In this document: in pieces, positions 35,128 through 42,837 of the stretch | Layout: each line of letters begins with the position of its first letter | Numbering within the stretch: position 1 is the first letter of the stretch | Assembly (NCBI GenBank): GCA_964480725.1 | Contig: CAYZQO010000007.1 | Span: 1 to 64,000, forward strand | Direction: 5' to 3' | DNA: 64,000 nucleotides | Source: JAFGBI01 sp964480725 | GTDB lineage: Bacteria; Myxococcota_A; Polyangia; Polyangiales; Polyangiaceae | Program-made: the position numbers and the translations under genes | Notes under the pieces: generated by a model | What the model saw: the letters and a program-made list of their open reading frames with translations, nothing else | What the model was told of the DNA's origin: nothing | Database searches by the model: none

Positions 35128-35589
35128 TCAGCCGTAGCGAGCCGCGTGGACCAGGGCCGTCCCCACGGGATAGGCGAGCAGGAGCCCCGTGACGAGCCGG
35201 GCCGCGCGCCACTCGGGGTGTAGCCCCAGGCCCTCGGCGAGCACGTCGAGGACCATCGCGAGCGCCGCGGCGAAGACCCAGCCCCGGAGCGCCGTGGCGC
35301 CGAGGCGCGGCCAGGCGATGAGCCCGCCGAGGCCGAGCCCGGCGTAGATCCCGAAGCAGCGCGCACAGACCGGCAGGGCGTGCCCCAGCAGGGACAGGCT
35401 CCGCGCGGGGTCGCGATGGCACTGGAACCGAAACCAGGACTCGAGCAGCCAACCCAGCAGTTCGAGCCCCGGGAGCCCCGCCACCAGCGGCGGGACGAGG
35501 GGGCTGACGCCAACCAGGACCAGCACCGCCCGCACCCCCCACGCGAGGCCGCGACGGTCGGTCGGAGCCGCCGGCGTGGGCGCGGTCAC
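35128..35589 (-). CDS. DUF2085 membrane protein
   Basis: 153 residues with about four hydrophobic segments. The signature of DUF2085 is clear: CHRDPARSLSLLGHALPVCA followed by RCFGIYAGLGLGG, that is a Cys-His pair and a C-x-R-C motif that could bind metal or heme. Function is unknown. GTG 35589 overlaps the stop of the uracil-DNA glycosylase gene by four bases (GTGA), which decides the start over an upstream in-frame codon. Confidence 0.82.
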   Translation of the reverse strand: MTAPTPAAPTDRRGLAWGVRAVLVLVGVSPLVPPLVAGLPGLELLGWLLESWFRFQCHRDPARSLSLLGHALPVCARCFGIYAGLGLGGLIAWPRLGATALRGWVFAAALAMVLDVLAEGLGLHPEWRAARLVTGLLLAYPVGTALVHAARYG

Positions 35590-36449
35590 TGACCCCGCCC
35601 CGGCACCTCTCGCCCCAGGTGGCGCAGGACCTCCTTGAGGTCGTTCCACACGTCACGCTTGGCCGACGGGGTGCGCAGGAGGTACGCCGGGTGGAAGGTG
35701 GGCATGACGGCGATCTTGCCCCGGTACAGGCGCCAGGTCCCCCGGAGCCGCGTGATCCCCGCGGTAGTGCCGAACAACCCCTGCACCGCCGTCGCCCCGA
35801 GCGCGACCATCACCTCGGGATCGATGAGCTCGAGCTGCTCCTCGAGGAAGGGACGGCAGGCGGCCATCTCTTCGGGCTGCGGCTTGCGGTTGTCCGGAGG
35901 CCGACACTTCACGATGTTGCAGATGTAGACCTCGTCGCGAACAAGGCCCATCCCCTCGATCATGCGGTCGAGCAGCTGGCCCGCCGCGCCCACGAAGGGG
36001 ATCCCCTGCGCGTCCTCCTCGGCGCCCGGCCCCTCGCCGACGAAGCAGACGCCCGCCGCGCCGGTGCCGCCCCCGAAAACGGTGTGCTGGCGCCCGCGGT
36101 GAAGCCCGCAGCGCTCGCAGGCGGCCACCTCCCGCTCGAGCTCCGCCAGGCGCGCCAGCGCCCGGGGGGAGCCGCGCACCGAGCCGCCGCCGGCGCGCGG
36201 CGTCGGCTCCGCCATCGGTCGGACAGCGGACGCACGCGGCGGGACCACGTCGGCGACGGGCTCGCCGCACGCCACCGCGGGCGCCGTGCTGTGCGGCGCC
36301 GACGGCTCGGCGCCGAGCGGCGGACGCGGCAAGGCTCGGGGGAAGCCCGTGGTGCCGGCCGCCGCCTGACGCAGGACGTAATCCCGGAAAGCGGCCACGA
36401 GCTCGGCGAGCTCACCGCGCAGCGGATCGGGCGCGCTCTCGCCGGACAA
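35586..36449 (-). CDS. Family 4-type uracil-DNA glycosylase
   Basis: Removes uracil from DNA, a [4Fe-4S] enzyme of the family 4 UDG (DNA-polymerase-related) group. 287 residues. The first 100 are a Pro/Ala-rich extension often seen in this group. The core has the uracil-binding/catalytic motif GEGPGAEEDAQGIPFVG, the FGGG segment, and the C-terminal HPAYLLR motif. Candidate cluster cysteines lie in ACERCGLH, CNIVKC and ACRPF. Relevance to a high-GC genome is plain, since cytosine deamination is frequent. It is encoded 3 bp downstream of trxB and overlaps the DUF2085 gene. Confidence 0.92.
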   Translation of the reverse strand: MSGESAPDPLRGELAELVAAFRDYVLRQAAAGTTGFPRALPRPPLGAEPSAPHSTAPAVACGEPVADVVPPRASAVRPMAEPTPRAGGGSVRGSPRALARLAELEREVAACERCGLHRGRQHTVFGGGTGAAGVCFVGEGPGAEEDAQGIPFVGAAGQLLDRMIEGMGLVRDEVYICNIVKCRPPDNRKPQPEEMAACRPFLEEQLELIDPEVMVALGATAVQGLFGTTAGITRLRGTWRLYRGKIAVMPTFHPAYLLRTPSAKRDVWNDLKEVLRHLGREVPGRGQ

Positions 36450-36452
36450 GCC

Positions 36453-37421
36453 TCACTCCCGGTGCAGCGCGAGCCAGCGCTCCGCGTCGAGCGCGGCCAT
36501 GCACCCCGTGCCCGCGGCGGTCACCGCCTGACGGTAGACCCAATCAGCGACGTCGCCCGCGGCGAACACGCCAGGCACACTGGTGGCGGTCGTCCCGGGC
36601 CGGGTGAGCTTCACGTATCCGTTCTCCGCGAGCTCGAGCTGCCCGCGCACCAGATCCGTGAGCGGCGTGTGACCGATGGCGACGAACATCGCCGCGCAGT
36701 CGACGATCCGCTCCACCCCCGTCTTCACGTCCTTCACCTTGACCCCCGTCACCCGGTCCTGGCCGACGTCGAGGACGTCCACCACCACGTGACTGTACAG
36801 GATCTCGATCTTGGGACTGCTGGTGACCCGCTCCTGCATCGCCTGGGACGCGCGCAGCTCGTCGCGCCGGTGGATGAGCGTCACCTTGCCGCAGATCCCG
36901 GCGAGGTAGTGGGCCTCCTCCATGGCGGTGTCACCCCCGCCCACGACGACCACCTCGCGGCCCTTGTAGAGCGGGCCATCGCAGACGGCGCAGGCGCTCA
37001 CCCCCTTGTTCTTGAGCTGCTCCTCGTGGGGCAGCCCGAGGTAGTTGGCGCGGGCGCCGGTGGCGAGGATGAGCGTCTGCGCCAAGTGGAGCACCGGCGA
37101 GTCCTCCCCGACCCACACTTGAAAGGGGCGCTTCGAGAGATCGAGCCGGGAGACGTCCTCCGTGACCAGCTCCGCACCCTGCCGCTCCGCCTGCTCCCGC
37201 ATTCGCGCCATCAGCTCCTGCCCTGAGACATGGGTCGGGAAGCCCGGGAAGTTCTCCACGTCCGAGGTGAACATGAGCTGCCCGCCGGGAATGAGCCCGC
37301 CGGCGCTGAAGCCCTCGACGCAGAGCGGCTTGAGGTTGGCGCGGGCGGCGTAGATCGCCGCGGTCAGGCCCGCGGGACCGGATCCGACGATGACGACTTC
37401 GTGTGAGGTAGGCTCGGTCAT
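36453..37421 (-). CDS. trxB: Thioredoxin reductase
   Basis: NADPH-dependent flavoenzyme that reduces thioredoxin. ATG 37421 gives 322 residues, the normal length. The FAD site GSGPAGLTAAIYAAR, the redox pair CAVCDGPLY, the NADPH site VVVGGGDTAMEEAHYL and HRRDELRAS, and the second FAD motif VFAAGDVADW are all in the right order. The GAGCAC-region upstream has no strong ribosome binding site. It is the first gene of a compact group with the uracil-DNA glycosylase and DUF2085 genes. Confidence 0.96.
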   Translation of the reverse strand: MTEPTSHEVVIVGSGPAGLTAAIYAARANLKPLCVEGFSAGGLIPGGQLMFTSDVENFPGFPTHVSGQELMARMREQAERQGAELVTEDVSRLDLSKRPFQVWVGEDSPVLHLAQTLILATGARANYLGLPHEEQLKNKGVSACAVCDGPLYKGREVVVVGGGDTAMEEAHYLAGICGKVTLIHRRDELRASQAMQERVTSSPKIEILYSHVVVDVLDVGQDRVTGVKVKDVKTGVERIVDCAAMFVAIGHTPLTDLVRGQLELAENGYVKLTRPGTTATSVPGVFAAGDVADWVYRQAVTAAGTGCMAALDAERWLALHRE

Positions 37422-37513
37422 GAGTGCTCCTGTCTCGTGCGGGGCCCGCGTCCCGCAGGGTGGGACGGGGCCCGGGTGGGGACGAGTGCGGGCGCCCGCC
37501 GGGACGCCCCCAC

Positions 37514-39109
37514 TCACTCCTTGATAGGGCTGGCCTTCAGGGCGGCCTTGCCCTCCTTGACGTAAACGCTGAAGCGAACCCGAGCAGCGCCGTGCCGCTT
37601 GATCAGCGTCTCCTCGTTGCGCCGCAGCGTCTGCTCGAACTTCTCGTAGGTGAAGCCCTCGGTGCTCTCGCCGCACTGCTGCTTGATGGAGACGAACTCC
37701 TCGAACACCCGGCGCCACTCCGCGAGGCGCTCCGCCGCGGGATCCACCGGCTCCGCCGCCGCCCCCGCGGGCGCCGTGGCCTCGGGGCCGGCCGCTCGCG
37801 CGACGCCGGGCAGGCGCTTGCCGCCGGGCGCGCTCGGGAGCGGGCGCGACCGTGCCTCGGCCGCGGGCGCCGCCGGTGGCGCCGCCCCGCCACCCTCGCC
37901 GGGGAAGGCGAAGGCGCTCATCTGCGGCTCCGCCGGCAGATCCCCGAGCACCTGCTGCAGGTCAGCCGCGCGACGCGGCACGCCACCCCGGGCCGCTACC
38001 TGATCGATCCCGTCGTTCAGATCGGAGGCGATCTTGCGGTACAGGCCCCGGAACTTGCTGGGCAAGAGCTGGTCCGACTTGCCCTGCGCCAGGGCGACGG
38101 CCTCCCGGCGGAACAGGTGCAGCGGGCGCGTGTGCTCGTAGTAGCTGAAGAGCAGGCCGACGAGCAGCGCCACCAGGACGACGAGCGCGACGACGCCGAG
38201 CTTCGCTGACGCCTTGTCCTTGTCGTCCGCACCCTTGAAGAACCCGAAGGGGCTACTGACGTGCGCGGGGACCCGACCGACGATGTAGCCGGCCCCAAGC
38301 GCGTAGGCCTCCCCGGGGATGCGCGCGTAGACGACGCCCATGTTGTTGGTGCCGACGCGGTGAACGTCGCTGCGACCCTTCTCGACGAGCGCCGGATCCT
38401 GGCTGATCGCTTCGGTGTTGATGTCCAGATCGCCACGGTTGAAGCTCTCCGGAGCCCCCGTGGCCCCTCGCGAGCCGCGCATGTAGAAGGCGACCGCAGC
38501 CCCCGTGCGCCGGGACAGCTCCCGCGCGAAGCGGTCGTCGATGATGCGGGCGCCGACGACCGCCCCCGCGGGCGGTGCGCCGATCTCGTACTCGACCGGG
38601 CGGGCGACGACCCGGTACATGCGGTCGAGGACGAGCGTGTCGTCGCGCAGGTAGCCGTGGAGCGCGTCGGCCACCACCGGGTAGCCGCCGAGCTCGAAGT
38701 CGTCCATTCCGCGGGCCTGGTCATACCCGAGGTGGGCCACCACGCGCCCGTGGCGATCGACGGCGAACACCGCGTCGAAGGCGAAGTCAGCGGGGATCCG
38801 GCCGTTGATCTTGCGCAGCGCCTCCGCCACCTTGTCCGGCACGTCCTTGGGCACCGCCTCCTCGGACTGGCTCGATTTCAGCAGCCCCTTCTGGATGGCC
38901 CCATCGAGAGCGAACTGCGTGAGCTGGCCGGAGCGCTCCCGCGCGTCGTTGCGCAGGTACCAGGAGACGAACTGGCTGTCGGACGCCAGCGCCTCCGCCA
39001 TGGCCAGGTCCCCGGCGCGGTTGTACATGCTCTGCGCGAGGAAGAGCACGAAGAGTGCTGCCCCGAGCAGCAGCGAGAGGACGACGTACCAGAAGCGACT
39101 GAGCAGCAT
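37514..39109 (-). CDS. Two-helix membrane protein with periplasmic sensor-like domain and HAMP-like segment
   Basis: 531 residues. One N-terminal helix (about 7-29, VVLSLLLGAALFVLFLAQSM) and a second near 300-322 (LGVVALVVLVALLVGLLFSY) flank a 270-residue periplasmic domain that looks like a Cache-type sensor (FDAVFAVDRHGRVVAHLGYD). A HAMP-like stretch follows (PLHLFRREAVALAQGKSDQL), then an Ala/Pro linker. The C-terminal helical domain near FEEFVSIKQQCGESTEGFTY resembles, from memory, the domain named after Myxococcus MXAN_5187. No kinase, cyclase or MCP signalling domain is present, so it is a receptor without a recognisable output. It follows the cupredoxin-like gene by 6 bp. Confidence 0.72.
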   Translation of the reverse strand: MLLSRFWYVVLSLLLGAALFVLFLAQSMYNRAGDLAMAEALASDSQFVSWYLRNDARERSGQLTQFALDGAIQKGLLKSSQSEEAVPKDVPDKVAEALRKINGRIPADFAFDAVFAVDRHGRVVAHLGYDQARGMDDFELGGYPVVADALHGYLRDDTLVLDRMYRVVARPVEYEIGAPPAGAVVGARIIDDRFARELSRRTGAAVAFYMRGSRGATGAPESFNRGDLDINTEAISQDPALVEKGRSDVHRVGTNNMGVVYARIPGEAYALGAGYIVGRVPAHVSSPFGFFKGADDKDKASAKLGVVALVVLVALLVGLLFSYYEHTRPLHLFRREAVALAQGKSDQLLPSKFRGLYRKIASDLNDGIDQVAARGGVPRRAADLQQVLGDLPAEPQMSAFAFPGEGGGAAPPAAPAAEARSRPLPSAPGGKRLPGVARAAGPEATAPAGAAAEPVDPAAERLAEWRRVFEEFVSIKQQCGESTEGFTYEKFEQTLRRNEETLIKRHGAARVRFSVYVKEGKAALKASPIKE

Positions 39110-39115
39110 GGGGGC

Positions 39116-39955
39116 CTACTTGGCTTCCTCGCCCTTGGCTTCCTCGCCCTTCGCCGCCGCGACTGGCTTCTGGTCGGGCTTGGCGGAGGGATCGGCGACC
39201 TTGATGGCGTCCTTGGAGATGTCGATGTCGCGACCCGCGCTGGCGTCCACCAAGACGGGCGGACCCACCTTCTTTCCGGAGAAATAGGCCTGCACGGTGT
39301 AAGTGCCGGGCAGCTCCGGCCGGAGCGCGAACTCCCCGGACATCGCGGGGTAGGCGATGGTGGCGACGTTCGGCTCGGCCACGATCCACATCCGGAGGCT
39401 CGGGGCGAGCTCGTCTCGGATCTCGAAGGTCCCGGCGCTGGGGACGGTCCAGTCCCGCGCCCCCCCCTTGATGGTGTTATTCGGCGTCAGGGTGCTCTGC
39501 CCCATCCCGTACAGCCGGTGGGGAAAGGGGTCCGTGTTCTTGAACCGGAGTCGGGTCTCGGGGGCGACCACGATGGTCACTGGCGTCGTCCGGCCGCCGC
39601 CGATCCGGATCAGAACCGCCTTCCGCGACGCCGGCTGCTTCTGGTCGCTGAGCGCCGCGATGCAGAGCTCCTTGGGGATGTGCGGGTAGAGGGCCCGATG
39701 CTTGGCGGGCACCGTCGGGACGATCTCCCGGAAGGAGTAGAGCCTCTTCTCGGGGTCCTTGGCCTCCTCCCACACGGGGTTCAGGAGGTACTCGAAATTC
39801 GTGACCCGGCCCTTGATCTTCGGCCCGGTGGCGAGCACCGGCAGGGCGAAGAACGCGACCAGGGCGACGGCACGGACCGCCCAGCTCTGGGGCGACCGCC
39901 AGAACTCCCCGAGCGACGACAAGGCGCGCTGGCGGCTCGCGGATCGGTCGTTCAT
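39116..39955 (-). CDS. Membrane-anchored cupredoxin-like protein
   Basis: 279 residues. A hydrophobic segment near 25-43 (AVRAVALVAFFALPVLATG) is an anchor or signal peptide. The central part has a cupredoxin-like pattern, TPVTIVVAPETRLRFKNTDP followed by FPHRLYGMGQ and, later, GTFEIRDE, but without a clear Cys-His-Met type 1 copper set. A later segment (GEFALRPELPGTYTVQAYFS) looks like a carboxypeptidase-regulatory beta-sandwich. The C-terminus repeats KGEEAK twice from a 15-bp DNA repeat. It is operonic with the receptor-like gene downstream; function unknown. Confidence 0.68.
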   Translation of the reverse strand: MNDRSASRQRALSSLGEFWRSPQSWAVRAVALVAFFALPVLATGPKIKGRVTNFEYLLNPVWEEAKDPEKRLYSFREIVPTVPAKHRALYPHIPKELCIAALSDQKQPASRKAVLIRIGGGRTTPVTIVVAPETRLRFKNTDPFPHRLYGMGQSTLTPNNTIKGGARDWTVPSAGTFEIRDELAPSLRMWIVAEPNVATIAYPAMSGEFALRPELPGTYTVQAYFSGKKVGPPVLVDASAGRDIDISKDAIKVADPSAKPDQKPVAAAKGEEAKGEEAK

Positions 39956-40036
39956 GACCGGCGAAGCTAGTCGAGGCCGGCCGCTGACGGAAGGCCGAAC
40001 GCCGCACCGCTCCCCCCACGCGCGCGCCGATAAGGC

Positions 40037-40069
40037 GAACGGGCCGGCGGTTCGTCCGTCGGCCCGTTC
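40037..40069 (-). terminator. Terminator-like hairpin after 6S RNA
   Basis: A perfect 10-bp stem GAACGGGCCG / CGGCCCGTTC with a 13-nt loop directly follows the predicted 3' end of the 6S RNA. Only two T residues follow in GCCTTA, so the U-tract is weak. Confidence 0.65.
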
Positions 40070-40071
40070 AT

Positions 40072-40270
40072 GGGTTCCTTACCGCCTGAGCCGTCTGGGC
40101 GACGCTAAGCTCGAACCCCTAGCTTCGCTAGGTGGAAGGCTCGTTGGGGCTTCTGGCTTCCCGGTGAATGGTTTCCGGGCCTAGCGCTCCACCGCAATCT
40201 CGCCTCCCTGGTTCGATGCCTTGTGTGGGATTCGTAACTTGGCGCCAGTCGCGCTCTGCAGAGGGAACTA
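40072..40270 (-). ncRNA. ssrS: 6S RNA
   Basis: RNA that mimics an open promoter and binds sigma-70 RNA polymerase in stationary phase. Ends pair: AGTTCC with GGAAC, GAGC with GCTC, CTGGCG with CGCCCAG, forming the long closing stem. The centre has GGTGGAGCGCTAGGCCCGG and ACCGGGAAGCC, like the conserved apical arm of E. coli 6S. On the 3' side of the bubble, CACC is followed by a small hairpin (CCTAGC-GAA-GCTAGG) and GGGTT, the same arrangement as the CACCUUGAACCAAGG...GGGUU region of E. coli 6S. A consensus-like promoter lies at the right distance upstream and a hairpin terminator follows. The length of about 199 nt is usual. No coding frame fits the region. Confidence 0.78.
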
Positions 40271-40276
40271 AGGGAA

Positions 40277-40304
40277 ATTCTAACGACTCCTCGCGAACCG
40301 TCAA
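40277..40304 (-). promoter_or_regulatory. Promoter of the 6S RNA gene
   Basis: TTGACG (40304-40299), a 16-bp spacer and TAGAAT (40282-40277). The predicted start near 40270 coincides with the 5' base of the closing stem. It is the best sigma-70 match noticed in this window. Confidence 0.7.
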
Positions 40305-40576
40305 CGTCTAGCGACCCGCAGTGAGCGGCGCGCGAGGGGTCACGCAGGGTCGTTTGGGCCGAATTCGCCGCCGGCCAGACCCCTGTGGCCCCATGCGCCG
40401 CGTCACTGGCCAACGACGTCGGCCGGAGGGGTGGTGCGGCCCTTGCCGGCGGCGTCGGGCCCCGGGGCAGGGCCAAAAACTGGTCCTTCGGCGGGCAATC
40501 AGCCAAATGCTTCGGCATGACGTGCCCCTCGACGACCTGCCCCGCCGCAGCGCGAACGCCCGGCGAGGTGGACCTG

Positions 40577-42436
40577 GTGGCGGTTTCGACGCTCGACGCG
40601 GCGCTCGACCGCGCCGAGCGCAACGGCTTCCTGAGCGTGACCGTGCCCGCGCCGGGACCGAGCCGACGCGGTCGGCTGGCGCTCGCGATCGAGGAGGCCG
40701 TGGAGGACACGCTCGCGCGCCGCGGAGCGGCACCCCCGGGAGTTGGTGCGGCCAGCCTCCTCGACGCCACGCTCGGGGATCAGCTCTATCGTGCCCGCCT
40801 CATCGGGGCCGCCGGCATCGCCGTCGCCTTCCCGGCCCTGGAAGGGATCGCGAACCTGGCGGGGTCACTGGACGCCGAGGACAGCGCCGTGCTGCGCTGG
40901 TGGATCGCCGCGACCCGGGAGCGGCCAGTGCGGCTGTTCTTCGCGGAACGGGATCAGCGGCTCGGCGTCTACGGCGCGCCGGTAACGCTGGAGAGCCTGC
41001 TCGAGACGCCGGAGCCGGCGGCGGCTCAGCGGCTCGCGTCCGCGCCGACCGCGCCGGCTCCGGCCCCCGAGGTGGCGGCCAGCGTCGCGGCGATGGAGCT
41101 CACCGATGCGCCGCCCGCGGTCGCCTCGGCCCCTGTCGCGGCGCCGGAGCCCCCGCGGGCCGATGATGAGACGAACGCCGCCGCACCCACTCCCGACGAC
41201 GCCCTCGACGGCGAGTTCGAGAAACCCGCCCCCCGCGCGACGTCGACGGCGCGCCTGCCCGTCAAGCACATCGTCCCCCCGGGGCGCCCGCTCGCCCGGA
41301 GTCGAAGCGAGCTCTGCGAGTCCCCCGAGCCGAGCCCCGAGCCGTGCGAGCCCTCCCCCGCCGACCCGGGCGCGACGAACCGCGACCGTCCCCCCGAGCC
41401 GCTGCAGCTGCAGCTCCCGCTGCGCCCGACCGACGCCGGAGGACCGCACCCCAACGCCCTCGCCGGCGTCGACGACCCGACGACAGCGGCGCCGAGCGCT
41501 GACGAGCCGCTCCGGGCGCCGCGCGAAGACCGTAGGCCGGTTGCCGGGGCCTTGCCGGCGCGACGCCAGACCGAGGCCGACGAGCCCGCGTCCCCCTCCC
41601 CCCTCGTGGCGGATGCGGCCACCCGCTGGCCGACGTGGGTCGAGGAGCTCGACGCCACGCGGGGGCCGAAGCCGCTGGCGGCCGTCGAGCGCCTCTTCGT
41701 CTCGACCTACCTCCCCCTGCGCGACGCGCACGCTCACGGAATCACGGACGCACGGGCGAAGCAGGTCGCCGACGCCTGGGCGACGAGCTTCGAGAAGAGC
41801 TACAGCGAGGCCTTCGACGCCCTCCGCATGCGGGGGAAGCGCCCGAGCATGGTGCTGGACGTCCCCGAGCTCGCCCAGCGGCTCGCCCGCCTCCACGGCG
41901 CCCGATCGATCCAGCTCGTGCTGGTGGACGGGATGCGCTTCGATATTGGTCTGAGAATGCATGGGCGGCTGCAGCGACGCCTGGAGCGGCGGGCCGCCCT
42001 CGCCGAGCGGCTGCTGCTCTGGTCCGCCCTCCCCACCACGACGGCCACCCAGCTCGATCTCATCGGACGCGGCCCGGAGGCGCTCAAGGACGCCCAACGG
42101 ACCCCGGAGACGACCCTCCCGGTCGCGCGTGGCCGCGCCGCGGCGACGCCGCGCCGGGTCCGGGCCGGGCACCGCGACCTGCTCAAGCTCGACCTGATCG
42201 CGGCGCGCCTGGCCGAGCGGGAGCCGCTCGGCGCGGCCGAGCTCGACGCCCTCGCGGCGTCGGTGGGGGACTCGCTCGCGGAGTGCCTGGGCCGCCTCGC
42301 TCCCCGGACGCTCGCCTTCGTCTTCGGCGACCATGGCTTCCGCATCGAGGCCGACGGGGCTCCCGCGGAAGGCGGCGCCTCGCCGGACGAGGTGCTCGTC
42401 CCTGCCTTCGCCTGGGTTGTGGGCGAGATGCACTAG
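40577..42436 (+). CDS. PglZ-like alkaline-phosphatase-superfamily protein
   Basis: About 619 residues if translation starts at GTG 40577, which has GAGGTG 6-7 nt upstream; ATG 40517 is an alternative. The N-terminal domain (about 1-140) is an alpha/beta unit. Then comes a 230-residue Pro/Ala/Glu-rich linker, then the catalytic-looking domain. Three landmarks match PglZ: SIQLVLVDGMRFD (metal-binding/nucleophile strand), ALPTTTATQLDLIGRG, and AFVFGDHGFRI followed by GGASPDEVLVPAF. PglZ proteins belong to BREX and Pgl phage defence and to some two-component regulators. No other BREX or Pgl gene is here, so this is a stand-alone form. The TAG stop lies in the end of a repeat element. Confidence 0.72.
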   Translation: MAVSTLDAALDRAERNGFLSVTVPAPGPSRRGRLALAIEEAVEDTLARRGAAPPGVGAASLLDATLGDQLYRARLIGAAGIAVAFPALEGIANLAGSLDAEDSAVLRWWIAATRERPVRLFFAERDQRLGVYGAPVTLESLLETPEPAAAQRLASAPTAPAPAPEVAASVAAMELTDAPPAVASAPVAAPEPPRADDETNAAAPTPDDALDGEFEKPAPRATSTARLPVKHIVPPGRPLARSRSELCESPEPSPEPCEPSPADPGATNRDRPPEPLQLQLPLRPTDAGGPHPNALAGVDDPTTAAPSADEPLRAPREDRRPVAGALPARRQTEADEPASPSPLVADAATRWPTWVEELDATRGPKPLAAVERLFVSTYLPLRDAHAHGITDARAKQVADAWATSFEKSYSEAFDALRMRGKRPSMVLDVPELAQRLARLHGARSIQLVLVDGMRFDIGLRMHGRLQRRLERRAALAERLLLWSALPTTTATQLDLIGRGPEALKDAQRTPETTLPVARGRAAATPRRVRAGHRDLLKLDLIAARLAEREPLGAAELDALAASVGDSLAECLGRLAPRTLAFVFGDHGFRIEADGAPAEGGASPDEVLVPAFAWVVGEMH

Positions 42437-42536
42437 AGCGAGAGCCGGTCTGCCAGCGGCTTCAGCGGGAACTGCTGCTGGCCCGATGCTCTAGGGCGTT
42501 GATCTGCCGCGGCAATCGAGCCGATAGCCGCGCTAG
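42433..42536. repeat. Intergenic inverted-repeat element, copy 2
   Basis: The left end CTAGAGC (42433-42439) and right end GCTCTAG (42488-42494) enclose a shorter arm pair, GCCAGC and GCTGGC. A 9-bp hairpin with one mismatch follows, GCGGCAATC / GATAGCCGC (42509-42517, 42523-42531), and then CTAG. It matches copy 1 from about 42474 to 42536. The first CTAG supplies the stop codon of the PglZ-like gene. Confidence 0.75.
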
Positions 42537-42559
42537 CGCGGGATAGACCGGCCGCCGCG

Positions 42560-42724
42560 CTACCGGTGGAACGCCCGGGCGCGCAGACCCAACCGGGTGG
42601 CGTCAGCCACCAGCGAGGAGCCCCCTCGACGGCTCGGGCGAAGGAGCAGGGCCGCGAGGGCGACAGCCTCGACGACGGCGACGACGATCGCGAACCCCCC
42701 GTGATCCCCCCAGAACTCCAGCAT
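42560..42724 (-). CDS. 54-residue single-helix membrane protein
   Basis: A small open frame with a strong GGAGGTG ribosome binding site 7 nt before ATG 42724. The product starts MLEFWGDHGG, has one hydrophobic helix (FAIVVAVVEAVALAALLL, about 11-28) with a membrane glutamate in the middle, and a basic tail RPSRRGG. I recognise no family. It lies 113 bp downstream of the sigma-54 activator on the same strand. Its ribosome binding site forms one arm of a perfect 8-bp hairpin, so translation could be regulated. The combination of ribosome binding site, codon use and helix makes it more likely real than not. Confidence 0.55.
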   Translation of the reverse strand: MLEFWGDHGGFAIVVAVVEAVALAALLLRPSRRGGSSLVADATRLGLRARAFHR

Positions 42725-42729
42725 CGAAC

Positions 42730-42754
42730 GGCACCTCCCACTCCGAGAGGTGCC
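42730..42754 (-). promoter_or_regulatory. Hairpin that covers a ribosome binding site
   Basis: On the minus strand GGCACCTC (42754-42747) pairs perfectly with GAGGTGCC (42737-42730) around a 9-nt loop. The right arm contains most of the GGAGGTG ribosome binding site of the 54-residue gene, so folding would hide it. Confidence 0.45.
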
Positions 42755-42837
42755 TGCGGATCAGGGCCTGGGCCAAGTTCTTGCGCGCAGCGGGCCCCGT
42801 CGCGACCCGAGACGGCGGCGACGACGCCCGGCCGCGG

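Noticed and set aside
40081..40260. tRNA or tmRNA gene near GGTTCGA sequences
   Set aside because: GGTTCGA occurs on both strands but no acceptor stem, anticodon arm or tmRNA tag frame fits; the overall fold is 6S RNA.
42725..42837. Sigma-54 promoter for the small membrane gene
   Set aside because: A TGG-containing stretch occurs but the GG/GC spacing and the -12 GC do not fit the consensus.
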